From: Pseudovibrio ascidiaceicola
GTDB lineage: Bacteria > Pseudomonadota > Alphaproteobacteria > Rhizobiales > Stappiaceae
NCBI RefSeq assembly: GCF_900114245.1
Contig: NZ_FOSK01000001.1
Coordinates: 620,001 to 684,000, forward strand
Reading direction: 5' to 3'
Length of the DNA: 64,000 nt
Shown: one piece after another, positions 49,357 to 59,126 of the stretch
Numbering within the stretch: position 1 is the first letter of the stretch
Layout: each line of letters begins with the position of its first letter
Translations under genes and position numbers: made by a program
The notes under the pieces: model-generated
The model's input: the letters and a program-made list of their open reading frames with translations, nothing else
What the model was told of the DNA's origin: nothing
The model's database searches: none

Positions 49357-50772
49357 ATGACTGCACCCGTCGTTATCCATTGGTTCCGTCAAGATCTTCG
49401 TTTGAGCGATAATCCTGCCCTGACTGCAGCTTGCGAGGCGGGCGCGGTTATTCCACTCTACATCCTGAATGACGGTGAAAGAGGCGCGCGCGAACATGGC
49501 GGCGCGGCGCAGAACTGGCTGCACCATTCTTTAAAAGCTCTCAATAAAAGCTTGAAAGGGCAGCTGTTGATAATGCGGGGTGACCCGGCTGTGGTCATCA
49601 AGAACCTTCTTCAGGAGGCAGGAGGGACGGGTGTATTCTGGAACAGATGCTATGAACCATGGCGCATTGAGCATGATGCTCATTTGAAGTCAGAGCTGGA
49701 AGAAGCCGGTATAACTGCAAAAAGCTTCAACGGCTTGCTCCTGTGGGAACCATGGCAGGTGTCGAAGCCAGATGGCGACCCTTATAAGGTCTTCACCCCG
49801 TTTTATCGCAAGGGCTGTCTGCAGGCTTCCGAGCCACGTAAGCCCTTGCCTGTTCCTAAGCCAATGCAACTGCATCAAGTGACTGCCAATGGCGCTCTGT
49901 CTGTTGATGAGCTGAAACTGATCGACAACCGTCCATGGTCAGCGCAAGTAAGCAATTGTTGGAGGCACGGAGAGCAAGCGGCGCAAAACAGGCTTTATGC
50001 GTTTCTCGACAACGGTATCTCCAATTACAAAGAAGGGCGAAACTCCCCCGCTCTCATGCACACTTCGCGACTTTCTCCGCACTTGCACTTTGGTGAGATT
50101 TCGCCCAACCAAATCTGGTCGGCGCTCAACATGCACGAAGAAACACGCGACATTGATCATTTCCGGAGTGAGTTGGGCTGGCGCGAATTCTCTTACTCCC
50201 TGTTGTTCCATAACCCAACGCTTCCTCAAATCAATCTCAACACCAAATTCGACAGCTTTCCGTGGGTCTCCGATGATCAACGCTTGCTGGCTTGGCAAAA
50301 GGGCCAAACGGGCATCCCGATTGTCGATGCAGGCATGCGCGAGCTTTGGCAAACTGGTTATATGCATAACCGCCTGCGGATGGTCGTTGGCTCGTTCCTC
50401 GTAAAGAACTTGCTATTGGACTGGCGCTTGGGTGAAGCATGGTTTTGGGATTGCCTGGTGGATGCAGACCTCGCCAACAACTGTGCAAGCTGGCAATGGA
50501 TTGCTGGCTGTGGAGCTGATGCAGCCCCATATTTCCGTATCTTCAATCCCGTCCTACAGGGCGAGAAGTTTGATGGTCATGGCGATTACACCCGCCGGTT
50601 TCTCCCGGAACTTAAAGAATTGCCGGACAAATATCTCTACAAACCATGGGAAGCTCCTAAAGATATCCTGCAGGATGCAGGCGTTGTGCTGGGAGAAACG
50701 TATCCGCTGCCAATCGTTGATCTCAAAAAATCACGAGATGAAGCATTGCGTGCATTCGAGGAAACAAAATAA
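49357..50772 (+). CDS. phrB: Deoxyribodipyrimidine photolyase
   Basis: A 471-residue class I CPD photolyase repairing UV-induced pyrimidine dimers with blue light. The N-terminal antenna domain starts VIHWFRQDLRLSDNPAL. The FAD-binding domain has GQTGIPIVDAGMRELWQTGY and MHNRLRMVVGSFLVKNLLLD, plus the YFRIFNPVLQGEKFD-type C-terminal segment. GAGG precedes the ATG. Length is normal. The fasciclin gene follows after 121 bases on the same strand, probably separately expressed. Confidence 0.93.
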   Translation: MTAPVVIHWFRQDLRLSDNPALTAACEAGAVIPLYILNDGERGAREHGGAAQNWLHHSLKALNKSLKGQLLIMRGDPAVVIKNLLQEAGGTGVFWNRCYEPWRIEHDAHLKSELEEAGITAKSFNGLLLWEPWQVSKPDGDPYKVFTPFYRKGCLQASEPRKPLPVPKPMQLHQVTANGALSVDELKLIDNRPWSAQVSNCWRHGEQAAQNRLYAFLDNGISNYKEGRNSPALMHTSRLSPHLHFGEISPNQIWSALNMHEETRDIDHFRSELGWREFSYSLLFHNPTLPQINLNTKFDSFPWVSDDQRLLAWQKGQTGIPIVDAGMRELWQTGYMHNRLRMVVGSFLVKNLLLDWRLGEAWFWDCLVDADLANNCASWQWIAGCGADAAPYFRIFNPVLQGEKFDGHGDYTRRFLPELKELPDKYLYKPWEAPKDILQDAGVVLGETYPLPIVDLKKSRDEALRAFEETK

Positions 50773-50893
50773 AATTCAGGTCAGAGTGATCTGCCTTCAA
50801 TCCCGGTCAGTATAAGAACTTGTGCGCGGCAGAATGTCGCAGTCAAAACTTATGTAATTCCCCGATTTACATCTCTGGGAAGTGGAGGGTTCT

Positions 50894-51382
50894 ATGCGTT
50901 TATCTATGATATCTTTTGTAAGCTCGCTTGTTCTTGCTGGATCAGTAAGTGCTAATGCTGGAACTATTGTAGAGGTAGCTCAAGGGGCAGGGCAGTTTAA
51001 TACCCTTATCGCTGCAGCTCAGGCGGCTGGTTTGGACGGCGCGTTAGCGGACGGTGAAAACCTGACTGTCTTTGCTCCAACCGATGAAGCGTTTGCTGCT
51101 CTTCCGGATGGAACAGTAGAAATGTTGCTGAAGCCTGAGAATAAGGATCAATTGATCGCGGTCTTAAGCTATCACGTTCTGCCACGAAAGCTTGCATCTA
51201 CCGACCTGCCTGGACGGACAATCCATGTAAAGACAATCAAGGGCTCGGGCGACAAGACACTTTCCGTCTCCAAAACCTCATCGGGCGTGACCGTCGACAA
51301 AGCAAATGTGATCAGTGCCGATATTCCTGCAGATAACGGAATTATCCATGTCGTCGACGCGGTATTATTACCCTCCAACTAG
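50894..51382 (+). CDS. Secreted fasciclin (FAS1)-domain protein
   Basis: A 162-residue protein with an N-terminal signal peptide (about 1-23, ending SANA) and one FAS1 domain. The H1 box appears as LTVFAPTDEAFAALP, the YH motif as SYHVLP, and the H2 box as DIPADNGIIHVVDAVLLP. Such proteins act in adhesion or the periplasm; partners are unknown. ATG at 50894 has GGAGGG upstream. A hairpin CTGAGGGCG/CGCCCTCAG at 51418-51451 lies after it but lacks a T run. Confidence 0.88.
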   Translation: MRLSMISFVSSLVLAGSVSANAGTIVEVAQGAGQFNTLIAAAQAAGLDGALADGENLTVFAPTDEAFAALPDGTVEMLLKPENKDQLIAVLSYHVLPRKLASTDLPGRTIHVKTIKGSGDKTLSVSKTSSGVTVDKANVISADIPADNGIIHVVDAVLLPSN

Positions 51383-52068
51383 TCTGGGTGCATTGCTATA
51401 GTCTGGAAGAGATCATCCTGAGGGCGTTGAGCATAAGTTTCGCGCCCTCAGTGCTGTCATAAAACGCCGTTAGATGACTCTATTTGATTGAAACGAATAC
51501 ATTTCATCTTTTCGAGCATGCAAACTTTTGCATTAGAAGTTGCATTCGGTGAGTTGCACACAGTGCGCCTGTGGATAAGTTTGAGCGCCTTTCGCATTCG
51601 AAAATCTGCGCCTTAAAGCATTAAGACAGCTCATCCGCACAAACGTGCAAAGCGCAAAAATAGAATTTATTCGCCGTCTAGGTATTTCTCCTTTATATCA
51701 AGTGATTAGCCGACAAATCTTTGCAAAATGCTCAACATTCGAAATCTTTCGTATCGAATTTTTTCGAAACAAAACTTCCAATTTTAGACACTTCACCCAT
51801 GCTGAATGGTGGAAAATATTGCATAAAAAACAGTCGCCTTAGATCGGTTTCGCTTTTCCGAAACATGACAATCTCATGATAATTATGAAAAAAAACGAAG
51901 ATCCAATTGCAATTCATCGAAACTTCAAGAAACTGTCATCCTAGTGTGAAACACCTAAGTGATATCGCAGATGAGGCGTAGGGGATGGATCGTCACTGCG
52001 ATGGATCAGGTGTTAACTCCGCTTCGCATGTTAGATTTTTTCAACTTTCCCACTGGGGGGCAACAAAA
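51383..52068. other. AT-rich 686-base gap before the ugp operon
   Basis: No gene seen. It contains the hairpin at 51418-51451, a perfect DnaA-box sequence TGTGGATAA at 51570-51578, and a very AT-rich tract from about 51640 to 51960 with repeated TTCGAAA-type words. The ugpB promoter must lie here, but I cannot place a Pho box or a clear -35/-10 pair. Confidence 0.45.
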
Positions 52069-53376
52069 ATGACTCTTCGTAAAGCAACTGGTGTCGCAAC
52101 CTTTGCAGCACTCGCAATGTCTTCAACAGCATCTTTCGCTGCGACAGAAATCAACTGGTGGCACGCAATGGGCGGCCGTCTGGGTGAAGTTGTCAACGAA
52201 ATCTCCACCAAATACAATGCGTCTCAGGACGCGTGTCAGCTAACCCCAGTCTATAAAGGTAACTACGAAGAAACCTTGACTGCTGGTATTGCGGCATTCC
52301 GTGCTGGCGAACAGCCAAACATTCTTCAGGTATTTGATGCAGGTTCCGCTACTATCATCGGTGCAAAAGGCGCAGTTGTTCCAGCTGAAGACCTTTTGAA
52401 AGACGCTGGCGTTGAATTCAATATCGAAGATTACATTGCTGGCGTTCGTTACTTCTACGCTGACGCAGCTGGCAAAATGATCGGCATGCCGTTCAACTCC
52501 TCTACTCCAATCCTCTACTACAACGTAGAAGCATTGGCGAAAGCAGGCGTTGAAGCTCCTAAAACTTGGGAAGAGTTCGAAGCGATCGCTCCTAAGCTGA
52601 AAGCTGCTGGTTATGTTCCTTTGGCACAGTCTCACCTGCCATGGATCTTCACCGAAAACTTCATGTCCCGCCACAACCTGCCATTCGCAACCAACAACAA
52701 CGGTTACGACGGCGCGAAAGGCACCAAGATCCTCGTGAACAACGATGCGATCAAAATGCACTTCACCAAGGTTAAAGGCTGGCTCGACGCTGAGCTGTTC
52801 GGTTACTACGGCACTGGCTGGGGTGACAACCAGAAGGTATTCCAGGACGGCTCCGCTGCAATGTGGCTCGGTTCTTCAGGTTCCTTCGGTGGCCTGACTA
52901 AATCCACAGACTTCAAATTCTCCGCAACCTACCTGCCACATTGGGCTTCTGTTAGCGAAACAGGCACCAACACCTTCATCGGTGGTGCTGCACTCTTCGC
53001 AATGTCCGGTAAGCCAAAAGGCGAGAACGACTGTGTTGCGAACTTCTACTCCTTCCTGACTTCCGCAGACATGCAGTACTACTGGCACCAGGAAACTGGT
53101 TATGTGCCAATCACCAACGCTGCATATGAGCTGGCAACTAAGGATGGTTACTACGACCGCGTTCCTGCTGCAGAAATCGGCATCAAGCAGCTGACACTGC
53201 CAGGTGGCGAAAACACCAAAGGTTACCGCATGGGCTTCTACGTTCAGGTGCGTGACGTGATGAACCGTGAATACGGTAAAATCTTCTCTGGTGAAAAGTC
53301 AGTAGACGACGCATTCCAGACCATCGAAGACGAAGCTAACAAGCTTCTGGCTCGCTTTGCTAAGACGTCTAACTAA
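52069..53376 (+). CDS. ugpB: Glycerol-3-phosphate-type ABC transporter substrate-binding protein
   Basis: A 435-residue periplasmic binding protein with signal peptide at about 1-25 (cleavage near SFA-ATE). ATEINWWHAMGGRLGEVVNE is typical of UgpB, as are MPFNSSTPILYYN and MWLGSSGSFGG. It captures sn-glycerol 3-phosphate or its diesters in the family; another phosphorylated polyol is possible. ATG at 52069 has GGGG upstream. Codon use is strongly biased, suggesting high expression. A stable hairpin separates it from the permease genes. Confidence 0.9.
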   Translation: MTLRKATGVATFAALAMSSTASFAATEINWWHAMGGRLGEVVNEISTKYNASQDACQLTPVYKGNYEETLTAGIAAFRAGEQPNILQVFDAGSATIIGAKGAVVPAEDLLKDAGVEFNIEDYIAGVRYFYADAAGKMIGMPFNSSTPILYYNVEALAKAGVEAPKTWEEFEAIAPKLKAAGYVPLAQSHLPWIFTENFMSRHNLPFATNNNGYDGAKGTKILVNNDAIKMHFTKVKGWLDAELFGYYGTGWGDNQKVFQDGSAAMWLGSSGSFGGLTKSTDFKFSATYLPHWASVSETGTNTFIGGAALFAMSGKPKGENDCVANFYSFLTSADMQYYWHQETGYVPITNAAYELATKDGYYDRVPAAEIGIKQLTLPGGENTKGYRMGFYVQVRDVMNREYGKIFSGEKSVDDAFQTIEDEANKLLARFAKTSN

Positions 53377-53400
53377 GACTTAGCATTGAGACTTTCGCTA

Positions 53401-53432
53401 AGACCGGAGACGCTTTTAAGTGTCTCCGGTCT
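53401..53432 (+). other. Intercistronic hairpin between ugpB and ugpA
   Basis: AGACCGGAGAC and GTCTCCGGTCT form a perfect 11-bp stem with a 10-base loop, 24 bases after the ugpB stop and without a T run. In binding-protein operons such structures protect the upstream mRNA and lower downstream expression. Confidence 0.8.
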
Positions 53433-53553
53433 CAGGTTGTTTTGGAAATAGAATGTTCCCATGCGTCAAAGAGCGCAGTGAGCTTTTCTGAACAAGCGGT
53501 CAGGCTTGCTAAGCAACCGGCCACCACAACGAAAACAGCGACCAGGCCAGTCC

Positions 53554-54435
53554 ATGAAACGAGTTCAATTCTCACATCCATTGATGCCATACATGCTGCT
53601 GCTTCCGCAGTTGGCCATTGTTGGCGTCTTCTTTCTGTGGCCAGCCGCAGAAGCAATCAGGGCGTCTTTCTATCTTGAAGACCCGTTTGGCTTCGGCTCC
53701 ACCTTTGTTGGCCTAGACAACTTTAAAGACGTTGTTTCCGCGAGCGAATACAGCAGAACCGCATGGTTCACGCTGATCTTCTCAGCTGCGGTGACATTCT
53801 TTTCTCTCAGCATTGCACTTTTGCTGGCAGTCAAAGCAGACAACGTTATCAAAGGCGCCTCCACATACCGCACTTTGCTGATGTGGGTTTATGCGATCGC
53901 CCCTCCCGTCGCAGGCCTTGTAGGCGTGATGCTGTTTGACCAGCACATTGGCCCACTCAACGATCTTGCCCACGCCCTTGGCTGGAACATGCAGATCGGT
54001 GTGAACTATTTTGATACTGCATTTGCTATGACCGTGATTGCGGTTTGGAAGCAAATTCCGATCAACTTTATCTTCTTCCTCTCTGGCCTCCAGAGTGTTC
54101 CAAAATCCGTTCAGGAAGCAGCTGCGGTTGATTGTAGATCTTCTTCACGTCGCTTCTGGACCGTGACTTTCCCACTGCTGGCTCCAACCAGCTTCTTCCT
54201 GCTGATCATCAACATCACTTACGCGCTCTTTGATACATTCGGTATTATCGATCTGGTGCTTAAGGGTGAGCCAGGCAACAACCCTGTAACGCTCGTTTAC
54301 AAGGTGTTCCTTGATGGCTTCCGTGGAAACGACCTTGGTGGGTCCTCAGCACAGTCTGTGATCTTGATGATACTCGTGTTCGCTCTCACTGTGGTTCAGT
54401 TCCGCATGATCGAACGTCGTGTACACTACAGTTAA
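53554..54435 (+). CDS. ugpA: Glycerol-3-phosphate ABC transporter permease UgpA
   Basis: A 293-residue MalF-type permease with six membrane segments. The EAA coupling loop reads VQEAAAVDCRSSSRRFWTVT, in which the usual Gly-Ala after EAA.xD is CysArg, a small departure. The N-terminus begins MKRVQFSHPLMPYMLLLPQL at 53554. Follows ugpB by 177 bases and precedes ugpE by 10. Confidence 0.9.
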   Translation: MKRVQFSHPLMPYMLLLPQLAIVGVFFLWPAAEAIRASFYLEDPFGFGSTFVGLDNFKDVVSASEYSRTAWFTLIFSAAVTFFSLSIALLLAVKADNVIKGASTYRTLLMWVYAIAPPVAGLVGVMLFDQHIGPLNDLAHALGWNMQIGVNYFDTAFAMTVIAVWKQIPINFIFFLSGLQSVPKSVQEAAAVDCRSSSRRFWTVTFPLLAPTSFFLLIINITYALFDTFGIIDLVLKGEPGNNPVTLVYKVFLDGFRGNDLGGSSAQSVILMILVFALTVVQFRMIERRVHYS

Positions 54436-54445
54436 GGAGGGATAG

Positions 54446-55288
54446 ATGAAACGCTCACAGTTTTGGGATCACACGATCCTCGTTCTCGGCGCCCTCTTTA
54501 TGCTGGTGCCAGTCGTCTACGCACTCATGACCTCCAGTCATGATGCTGTGTCCATTTACAAAGAGGGTCTTCAGCTCTCTCCAGGCGGCCATTTCGTTGA
54601 CACTTACAAGCAAGTGTTGACTGAAGCAGGTGGCTTCACCAAGTCCGTGACCGGTCTGACCATGCTGTGGAACTCTTTGGTCCTCGGCCTGGGTTTTGCC
54701 TTCGGTAAGATCATCATCTCCATGCTTGCGGCTTATGCAATCGTGTATTTCCGCTTCCCGCTTGGAACGTTCTTCTTCTGGATCATCTTCTCCACCCTGC
54801 TGCTGCCGCTGGAAGTGCGCATTCTGCCTTCCTACGAGATCGTGCAGGGCCTCGGTATGGCGAACACCTATTCAGGCCTGATCATCCCATTGATTGCGTC
54901 TGCAACAGGTACCTTCTACTTCCGTCAGTTCTTTAAGTCCGTTCCGGATGAGCTGGTTGAAGCAGCGCGTATCGATGGTGCGGGACCGCTGAAGTTCTTC
55001 ATCGACATTCTTGTTCCACTCTCCAAGACCATGATTGCTGCAATCTTCATCATCATGTTCGTGTTTGGTTGGAACCAATACCTCTGGCCAACACTCATCA
55101 CCACAGATGAAAGCCTCTTCACGCTGGTGCGTGGTATGAAGCAGATTCTGCAGGTGTGGATTGGTGCGCAGATCCCGGATACGAACCAGGCAATGGCACT
55201 TGCAGTACTTGCAATGCTTCCACCTGTTCTCATCGTGGTGATCTTCCAGTCTTGGTTTGTTAAAGGGCTCGTGGAAAGCGAGAAATAA
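54446..55288 (+). CDS. ugpE: Glycerol-3-phosphate ABC transporter permease UgpE
   Basis: A 280-residue MalG-type permease with six membrane segments. The coupling loop is [20 protein letters not shown], a good match. GGAGGGAT lies before the ATG. It pairs with UgpA to form the channel. The C-terminus [14 protein letters not shown] matches the family. ugpC begins two bases after its stop. Confidence 0.93.
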   Translation: MKRSQFWDHTILVLGALFMLVPVVYALMTSSHDAVSIYKEGLQLSPGGHFVDTYKQVLTEAGGFTKSVTGLTMLWNSLVLGLGFAFGKIIISMLAAYAIVYFRFPLGTFFFWIIFSTLLLPLEVRILPSYEIVQGLGMANTYSGLIIPLIASATGTFYFRQFFKSVPDELVEAARIDGAGPLKFFIDILVPLSKTMIAAIFIIMFVFGWNQYLWPTLITTDESLFTLVRGMKQILQVWIGAQIPDTNQAMALAVLAMLPPVLIVVIFQSWFVKGLVESEK

Positions 55289-55290
55289 AA

Positions 55291-56394
55291 ATGGCAGGCA
55301 TTCAACTTAATACCCTTCGCAAAATCTACGCAGGCAACGTAGAAGCGGTAAAAGGCATCTCCATCGACATTAAGGATGGTGAGTTCATTGTTCTCGTCGG
55401 CCCTTCCGGTTGCGGTAAGTCCACTCTGCTGCGCATGGTGGCAGGTCTGGAAACCATCACAGATGGTGAGCTGTTTATCGGGGATCGTCTGGTCAATAAT
55501 GTAGAGCCCGCTGATCGTGACATCGCAATGGTGTTCCAGAACTATGCGCTCTATCCGCACATGACGGTTTACAACAACCTCGCGTATGGCCTGAAAAATC
55601 GTAGCATCCCTAAGGATGAGATCGAAAAGCGGGTTCGCAAGGCGGCTGAAATTCTGGAGATCGGAGATTTCCTTGATCGTCGGCCACGTCAGCTTTCCGG
55701 TGGTCAGCGTCAGCGTGTTGCAATGGGTCGCGCGATTGTTCGCGAACCTGCTGCGTTCCTGTTCGATGAGCCTCTGTCCAACCTTGATGCAAAGCTGCGT
55801 GTGCAGATGCGCATGGAGATCAAGAAGCTTCAGAAAGAACTCGGCACCACTAGCTTGTACGTGACCCACGACCAGCTGGAAGCAATGACACTGGCAGATC
55901 GCCTGGTCGTTCTCAGCGGCGGTGTTGTAGAGCAGATCGGCTCTCCGATTGATGTCTACGAAAAGCCAGCGTCTACATTTGTTGCGACCTTCATCGGTTC
56001 TCCTGCAATGAACCTGCTGCCTCTGGCAAAGAGTGGCAATGAGTGGAAGCTCGACAATGGCGCAACCGTTGACGTGAAGCTGAACACAGACCTGTCTGAC
56101 CTGATCCTCGGCGTTCGCCCGGAAGATCTGGTGATTGAAGAGCTGAGTGAGAAGTTCGACACCGGACTGCATACTGCACTGACTGTGCATGTTGTTGAGC
56201 CTGTGGGCGCTGAGAGCTACGTTCACGGCACCATCGGTGAAGGCAGTGTTGACGTTGTTGTTCGTGCTCCTGGTAAACTGCACTTCGAACCAGGCCAGAT
56301 CCTGAAAGTGACAGCAAAGCCAGAAAAGCTGCATACGTTTGACACCAAATCCGGCAAACGTATCGAGCTGGAAGGCGCACTTGAAACAGCTTAA
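55291..56394 (+). CDS. ugpC: Glycerol-3-phosphate ABC transporter ATP-binding protein UgpC
   Basis: A 367-residue MalK-type ATPase. Walker [10 protein letters not shown], signature [16 protein letters not shown], Walker [16 protein letters not shown] and the switch [11 protein letters not shown] are intact. The C-terminal TOBE/regulatory domain has [14 protein letters not shown]. Last gene of ugpBAEC, followed by a terminator. No ugpQ phosphodiesterase gene is linked. Confidence 0.95.
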   Translation: MAGIQLNTLRKIYAGNVEAVKGISIDIKDGEFIVLVGPSGCGKSTLLRMVAGLETITDGELFIGDRLVNNVEPADRDIAMVFQNYALYPHMTVYNNLAYGLKNRSIPKDEIEKRVRKAAEILEIGDFLDRRPRQLSGGQRQRVAMGRAIVREPAAFLFDEPLSNLDAKLRVQMRMEIKKLQKELGTTSLYVTHDQLEAMTLADRLVVLSGGVVEQIGSPIDVYEKPASTFVATFIGSPAMNLLPLAKSGNEWKLDNGATVDVKLNTDLSDLILGVRPEDLVIEELSEKFDTGLHTALTVHVVEPVGAESYVHGTIGEGSVDVVVRAPGKLHFEPGQILKVTAKPEKLHTFDTKSGKRIELEGALETA

Positions 56395-56416
56395 ACGCTG
56401 CTCAGATATAACTTTC

Positions 56417-56446
56417 AAAAGGCCCGGCATCTGCTGGGCCTTTTTC
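56417..56446 (+). terminator. Intrinsic terminator of the ugp operon
   Basis: GGCCCGGC and GCTGGGCC (one G-U) with flanking A/T pairs form a stem with a 4-base loop, ending in TTTTT. Confidence 0.9.
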
Positions 56447-56592
56447 GTGTGGTACACATAGATGCAGTCGAAAACCTGTGCCATTTTATCGCACGTGAGC
56501 GAACTTCTCTTCTCAAAAACAAAACTTGATGTAAATACTCATATTTAGCCAGCGCACTGCGAGCCAACCAATTTCATAATGCAGGTTGACCG

Positions 56593-57963
56593 ATGAAAGC
56601 AGCGCTGGAACAGTTCTTTGCTCAGGAAACAGATGATCCTCTCCGTTACGCATTTCAGCGACGTGGCGCGCATATGCCCGGCTCTGCTGGTGAGGCTGTG
56701 TTGGAAGAGGAACACCAGCTTGTTTGGCAGGAAATTCAACAATCTAAACGGTCAGGCATGGCCGTCATGTATTTGCATGTCCCGTTTTGCGCCAATCACT
56801 GCCTGTTCTGCGGGTTCTACCGTAACAAATGGCATGAAGAACACTCAGCCCCATATGCTGATGCATTAATCAAGGAACTTGAGCTGGAGGCATCTTCCAA
56901 AGCTTCTCAAAGTTCACCAATCAACGCCGTTTATTTCGGCGGAGGCACTCCGACAGCCCTTCATGCGAAAGACCTCGCAAGAGTGATCCGTCGTATCCGA
57001 GAGCTTTATCCTCTCTCAGCCGATTGTGAGATCACAGTTGAGGGACGTATCTTCCACTTTGATGATGACAAGATAGATGCCTGTCTGGATGCGGGTGCAA
57101 ATCGCTTTTCAACCGGTGTTCAGTCCTTCAACACCAAAGTCCGCAAGCGACAGGGCCGTAAGGCGAGCGGATCAGAAGCAATCCGCTTTTTTGAAGGCCT
57201 GAGAGACCGCAACCGTGCTGCAATCGTCTGTGACCTGATACTAGGCCTGCCTTATCAAACCGAAGAGGTTTGGCGCGATGACTTGCGAACTGTTGTCGAT
57301 TTGGGTTTGGACGGCGTTGATCTATACACCCTCGCTGTCTTTCCTGGCAGTACTCTCTCAAAAGCGATTGATAAGGGGGCCTGCGACCCAGCTGCGCCCT
57401 TGCCGCAACAGGGAGCCATGTACGGCGAGGGTTTAGAGTACATGCACCGCCAAGGTTGGAAACAGATCTCTTCCAGTCATTGGGGCCGACAGACCCGCGA
57501 GCGCAATCTTTACAACACATTGATCAAGTCCGGCGCGGACTGCCTTGCATTCGGCTCGGGAGCAGGCGGCAACATCAACGGATATTCCTACGGCATCCAT
57601 GGAGGAATCGTGGACTACATGCGGTGCCTGGAGGAGGGGGAGAAGCCATTGTCGCGTTTGCACAGGACCGATCCATTGTCTTCTCCCCTCAATTTCCTGG
57701 CTGCTGGAATAGAAGAGATGCGCCTCGACTTAGGGCGTTTGGAGCGTATCGAACCTGGCGCTGGCGGCTTTCGCAACTCTATAAATCCACTTTTGAGCAA
57801 TTGGCAGCGTACCGGCTTGATCGCAGGTGAGGAGATCATCTCCCTCACCACAGCAGGGCGCTTTTGGCACCAAACCCTTCTCACTTATCTCAAGGCTGCA
57901 TTTAAGCTGCACTCCGCAAGCTTGCAGCCAGAAACCAAAACCTATCAAGAAGAGGCTGCATGA
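56593..57963 (+). CDS. hutW: Radical SAM heme-degradation protein HutW/ChuW
   Basis: A 456-residue HemN-like radical SAM protein. The cluster motif CxxxCxxC is in HVPFCANHCLFCGFY (near residues 62-74), the SAM-binding YFGGGTPTAL follows, and VEGRIFHFDDDK separates it from true coproporphyrinogen dehydrogenases. ChuW opens heme under anaerobic conditions to release iron; this function is inferred from the family and from the adjacent hutX. ATG at 56593 has AGGTTG upstream. Its stop overlaps hutX by four bases (ATGA). Confidence 0.87.
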   Translation: MKAALEQFFAQETDDPLRYAFQRRGAHMPGSAGEAVLEEEHQLVWQEIQQSKRSGMAVMYLHVPFCANHCLFCGFYRNKWHEEHSAPYADALIKELELEASSKASQSSPINAVYFGGGTPTALHAKDLARVIRRIRELYPLSADCEITVEGRIFHFDDDKIDACLDAGANRFSTGVQSFNTKVRKRQGRKASGSEAIRFFEGLRDRNRAAIVCDLILGLPYQTEEVWRDDLRTVVDLGLDGVDLYTLAVFPGSTLSKAIDKGACDPAAPLPQQGAMYGEGLEYMHRQGWKQISSSHWGRQTRERNLYNTLIKSGADCLAFGSGAGGNINGYSYGIHGGIVDYMRCLEEGEKPLSRLHRTDPLSSPLNFLAAGIEEMRLDLGRLERIEPGAGGFRNSINPLLSNWQRTGLIAGEEIISLTTAGRFWHQTLLTYLKAAFKLHSASLQPETKTYQEEAA

Positions 57964-58454
57964 ACGCACAAATCACAGAGCTGAAAGAGAAGCTTGCAGA
58001 AAATCCAGCAGGCATTCTGGAGAGCATTGCTAAGGAGCATAATCTCTCAATGGCTGACACAATCCGTTGCTTGCCAGAAGAAATGTGGCGTGAACATTCA
58101 GGCGAACGCTTTGACGAAGTGATCAAAGCCATCCCTGCTTGGGGCAATGTTACAAGCATTGCAAATACCGGAGACATGATCTTTGAAGTGAAAGGTCCGT
58201 TCCCAGAAGGTAGCTATGCACGCGGCTTCTATAACCTCAAGCAGACAGAGGGCGGCTTCTCCGGTCACATCAAGGCAGATGCGTGCCATTCCATCATCTT
58301 CTTGAAGCGTCCATTTTTCTCCAAGTTGGCTGTGTCCATCAATTTCCTGAATGCAGATGGCAACAGCTACCTGAAAATCTTCCTTGGCCGCGATGATGAA
58401 GGCCAGATTAAGCAGGATCAGCTTGAAAAATTTGATGCACTCGCGAGCTGGTGA
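57960..58454 (+). CDS. hutX: Heme utilisation cytosolic carrier protein HutX
   Basis: A 164-residue member of the HutX/HuvX/ChuX family, which binds heme in the cytoplasm and hands it to a degradation enzyme. Visible family features are an N-terminal helical segment (LKEKLAENPAGILESIAKEH), EEMWREHSGERFDEVI, and the beta-sheet core with WGNVTSIANTGDMIFEVKG and IFLKRPFFSKLAVSINFLN. Translationally coupled to hutW. No heme receptor, TonB or HutZ gene is in the window. Confidence 0.88.
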   Translation: MNAQITELKEKLAENPAGILESIAKEHNLSMADTIRCLPEEMWREHSGERFDEVIKAIPAWGNVTSIANTGDMIFEVKGPFPEGSYARGFYNLKQTEGGFSGHIKADACHSIIFLKRPFFSKLAVSINFLNADGNSYLKIFLGRDDEGQIKQDQLEKFDALASW

Positions 58455-58473
58455 GGCTGTGAGACATCAAAAA

Positions 58474-58509
58474 TCACAGGCCACCGTTTTCGCTCCCGGT
58501 GACCTGTGA
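58474..58509 (-). terminator. Terminator for the MAPEG gene (minus strand)
   Basis: TCACAGGTCACCG and CGGTGGCCTGTGA (minus strand; one G-U) form a 13-bp stem with a 10-base loop, followed by five T. It overlaps the 3' end of the hutX transcript. Confidence 0.75.
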
Positions 58510-58516
58510 AAAGCAG

Positions 58517-58546
58517 AAGTCGGGGCATTGCCCCGGCTTTTCTGTT
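58517..58546 (+). terminator. Terminator for hutWX
   Basis: AAGTCGGGGC and GCCCCGGCTT (one G-T position) form a stem with a 3-base ATT loop and continue TTCTGTTT. It is convergent with the preceding structure. Confidence 0.8.
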
Positions 58547-58559
58547 TGTACGATGAGGA

Positions 58560-59126
58560 TTAAGCAAACATTGCCATAACAAGGTAGCTGGCCATCCCGT
58601 AAAGACTGAGCAAGCTCAGGCTCATAAACAGGCCTCGTAGGCCGGTTTGGGCTGACAGATAACTGTAAGTGTAACCAAGCCGGGCAACGGCAAACCCGAC
58701 CACCCAAACCTGCACCATAAGAGTCACAGGTGAAACGACAGCCACAACAGTTCCTAACAGCACAAAGTAGACCATGTTCTCGGTGGTGTTGCGGTGAGCA
58801 TTGTGACGACGTTCCAGCGCGTCACGAGCATCCTGAGCAATTGAAGACGGGCGCCCGCCTTTTTGCTCCCACTCTTCTGGTGTTGTCGCCAGATCATACT
58901 TAGCGCGTGTGAGCTCCGTGACAGTCATCAGCCAGGTATGATTGCCAAGAAGCAGGACCGCAGCGATGATCAAGGCTTCGATTGCTTCTGGAGTGGGAAG
59001 AGTGATGACGAGCGGTTTAATGCCGAAGACGAACAGGTTGATGAGAAGGCTGATAGCGATCAGCGCAAACGGATAAGCCTTCACCATCAAAGTGGCACGT
59101 GAGTTATCTACCTCAGCAATGTACAT
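58560..59126 (-). CDS. MAPEG family membrane protein
   Basis: A 188-residue membrane protein with four hydrophobic segments. The signature around ALERRHNAHRNTTENMVYF corresponds to the ERxxxAHxNxxEN motif of MAPEG proteins (microsomal glutathione transferase relatives). The C-terminal RLGYTYSYLSAQTGLRGLFM is also typical. A glutathione-dependent peroxidase or transferase role is possible; many bacterial members are uncharacterised. ATG at 59126 with AGGA upstream is favoured over 59159. Confidence 0.83.
   Translation of the reverse strand: MYIAEVDNSRATLMVKAYPFALIAISLLINLFVFGIKPLVITLPTPEAIEALIIAAVLLLGNHTWLMTVTELTRAKYDLATTPEEWEQKGGRPSSIAQDARDALERRHNAHRNTTENMVYFVLLGTVVAVVSPVTLMVQVWVVGFAVARLGYTYSYLSAQTGLRGLFMSLSLLSLYGMASYLVMAMFA

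Noticed and set aside
51383-52068. Replication origin
   Set aside because: Only one DnaA box and no origin-linked genes such as hemE, parAB, dnaA or repABC nearby.
54925-56484. 519-codon minus-strand ORF opposite ugpE-ugpC
   Set aside because: Antisense to two real, motif-complete genes; Cys/His-rich composition is typical of a shadow frame.
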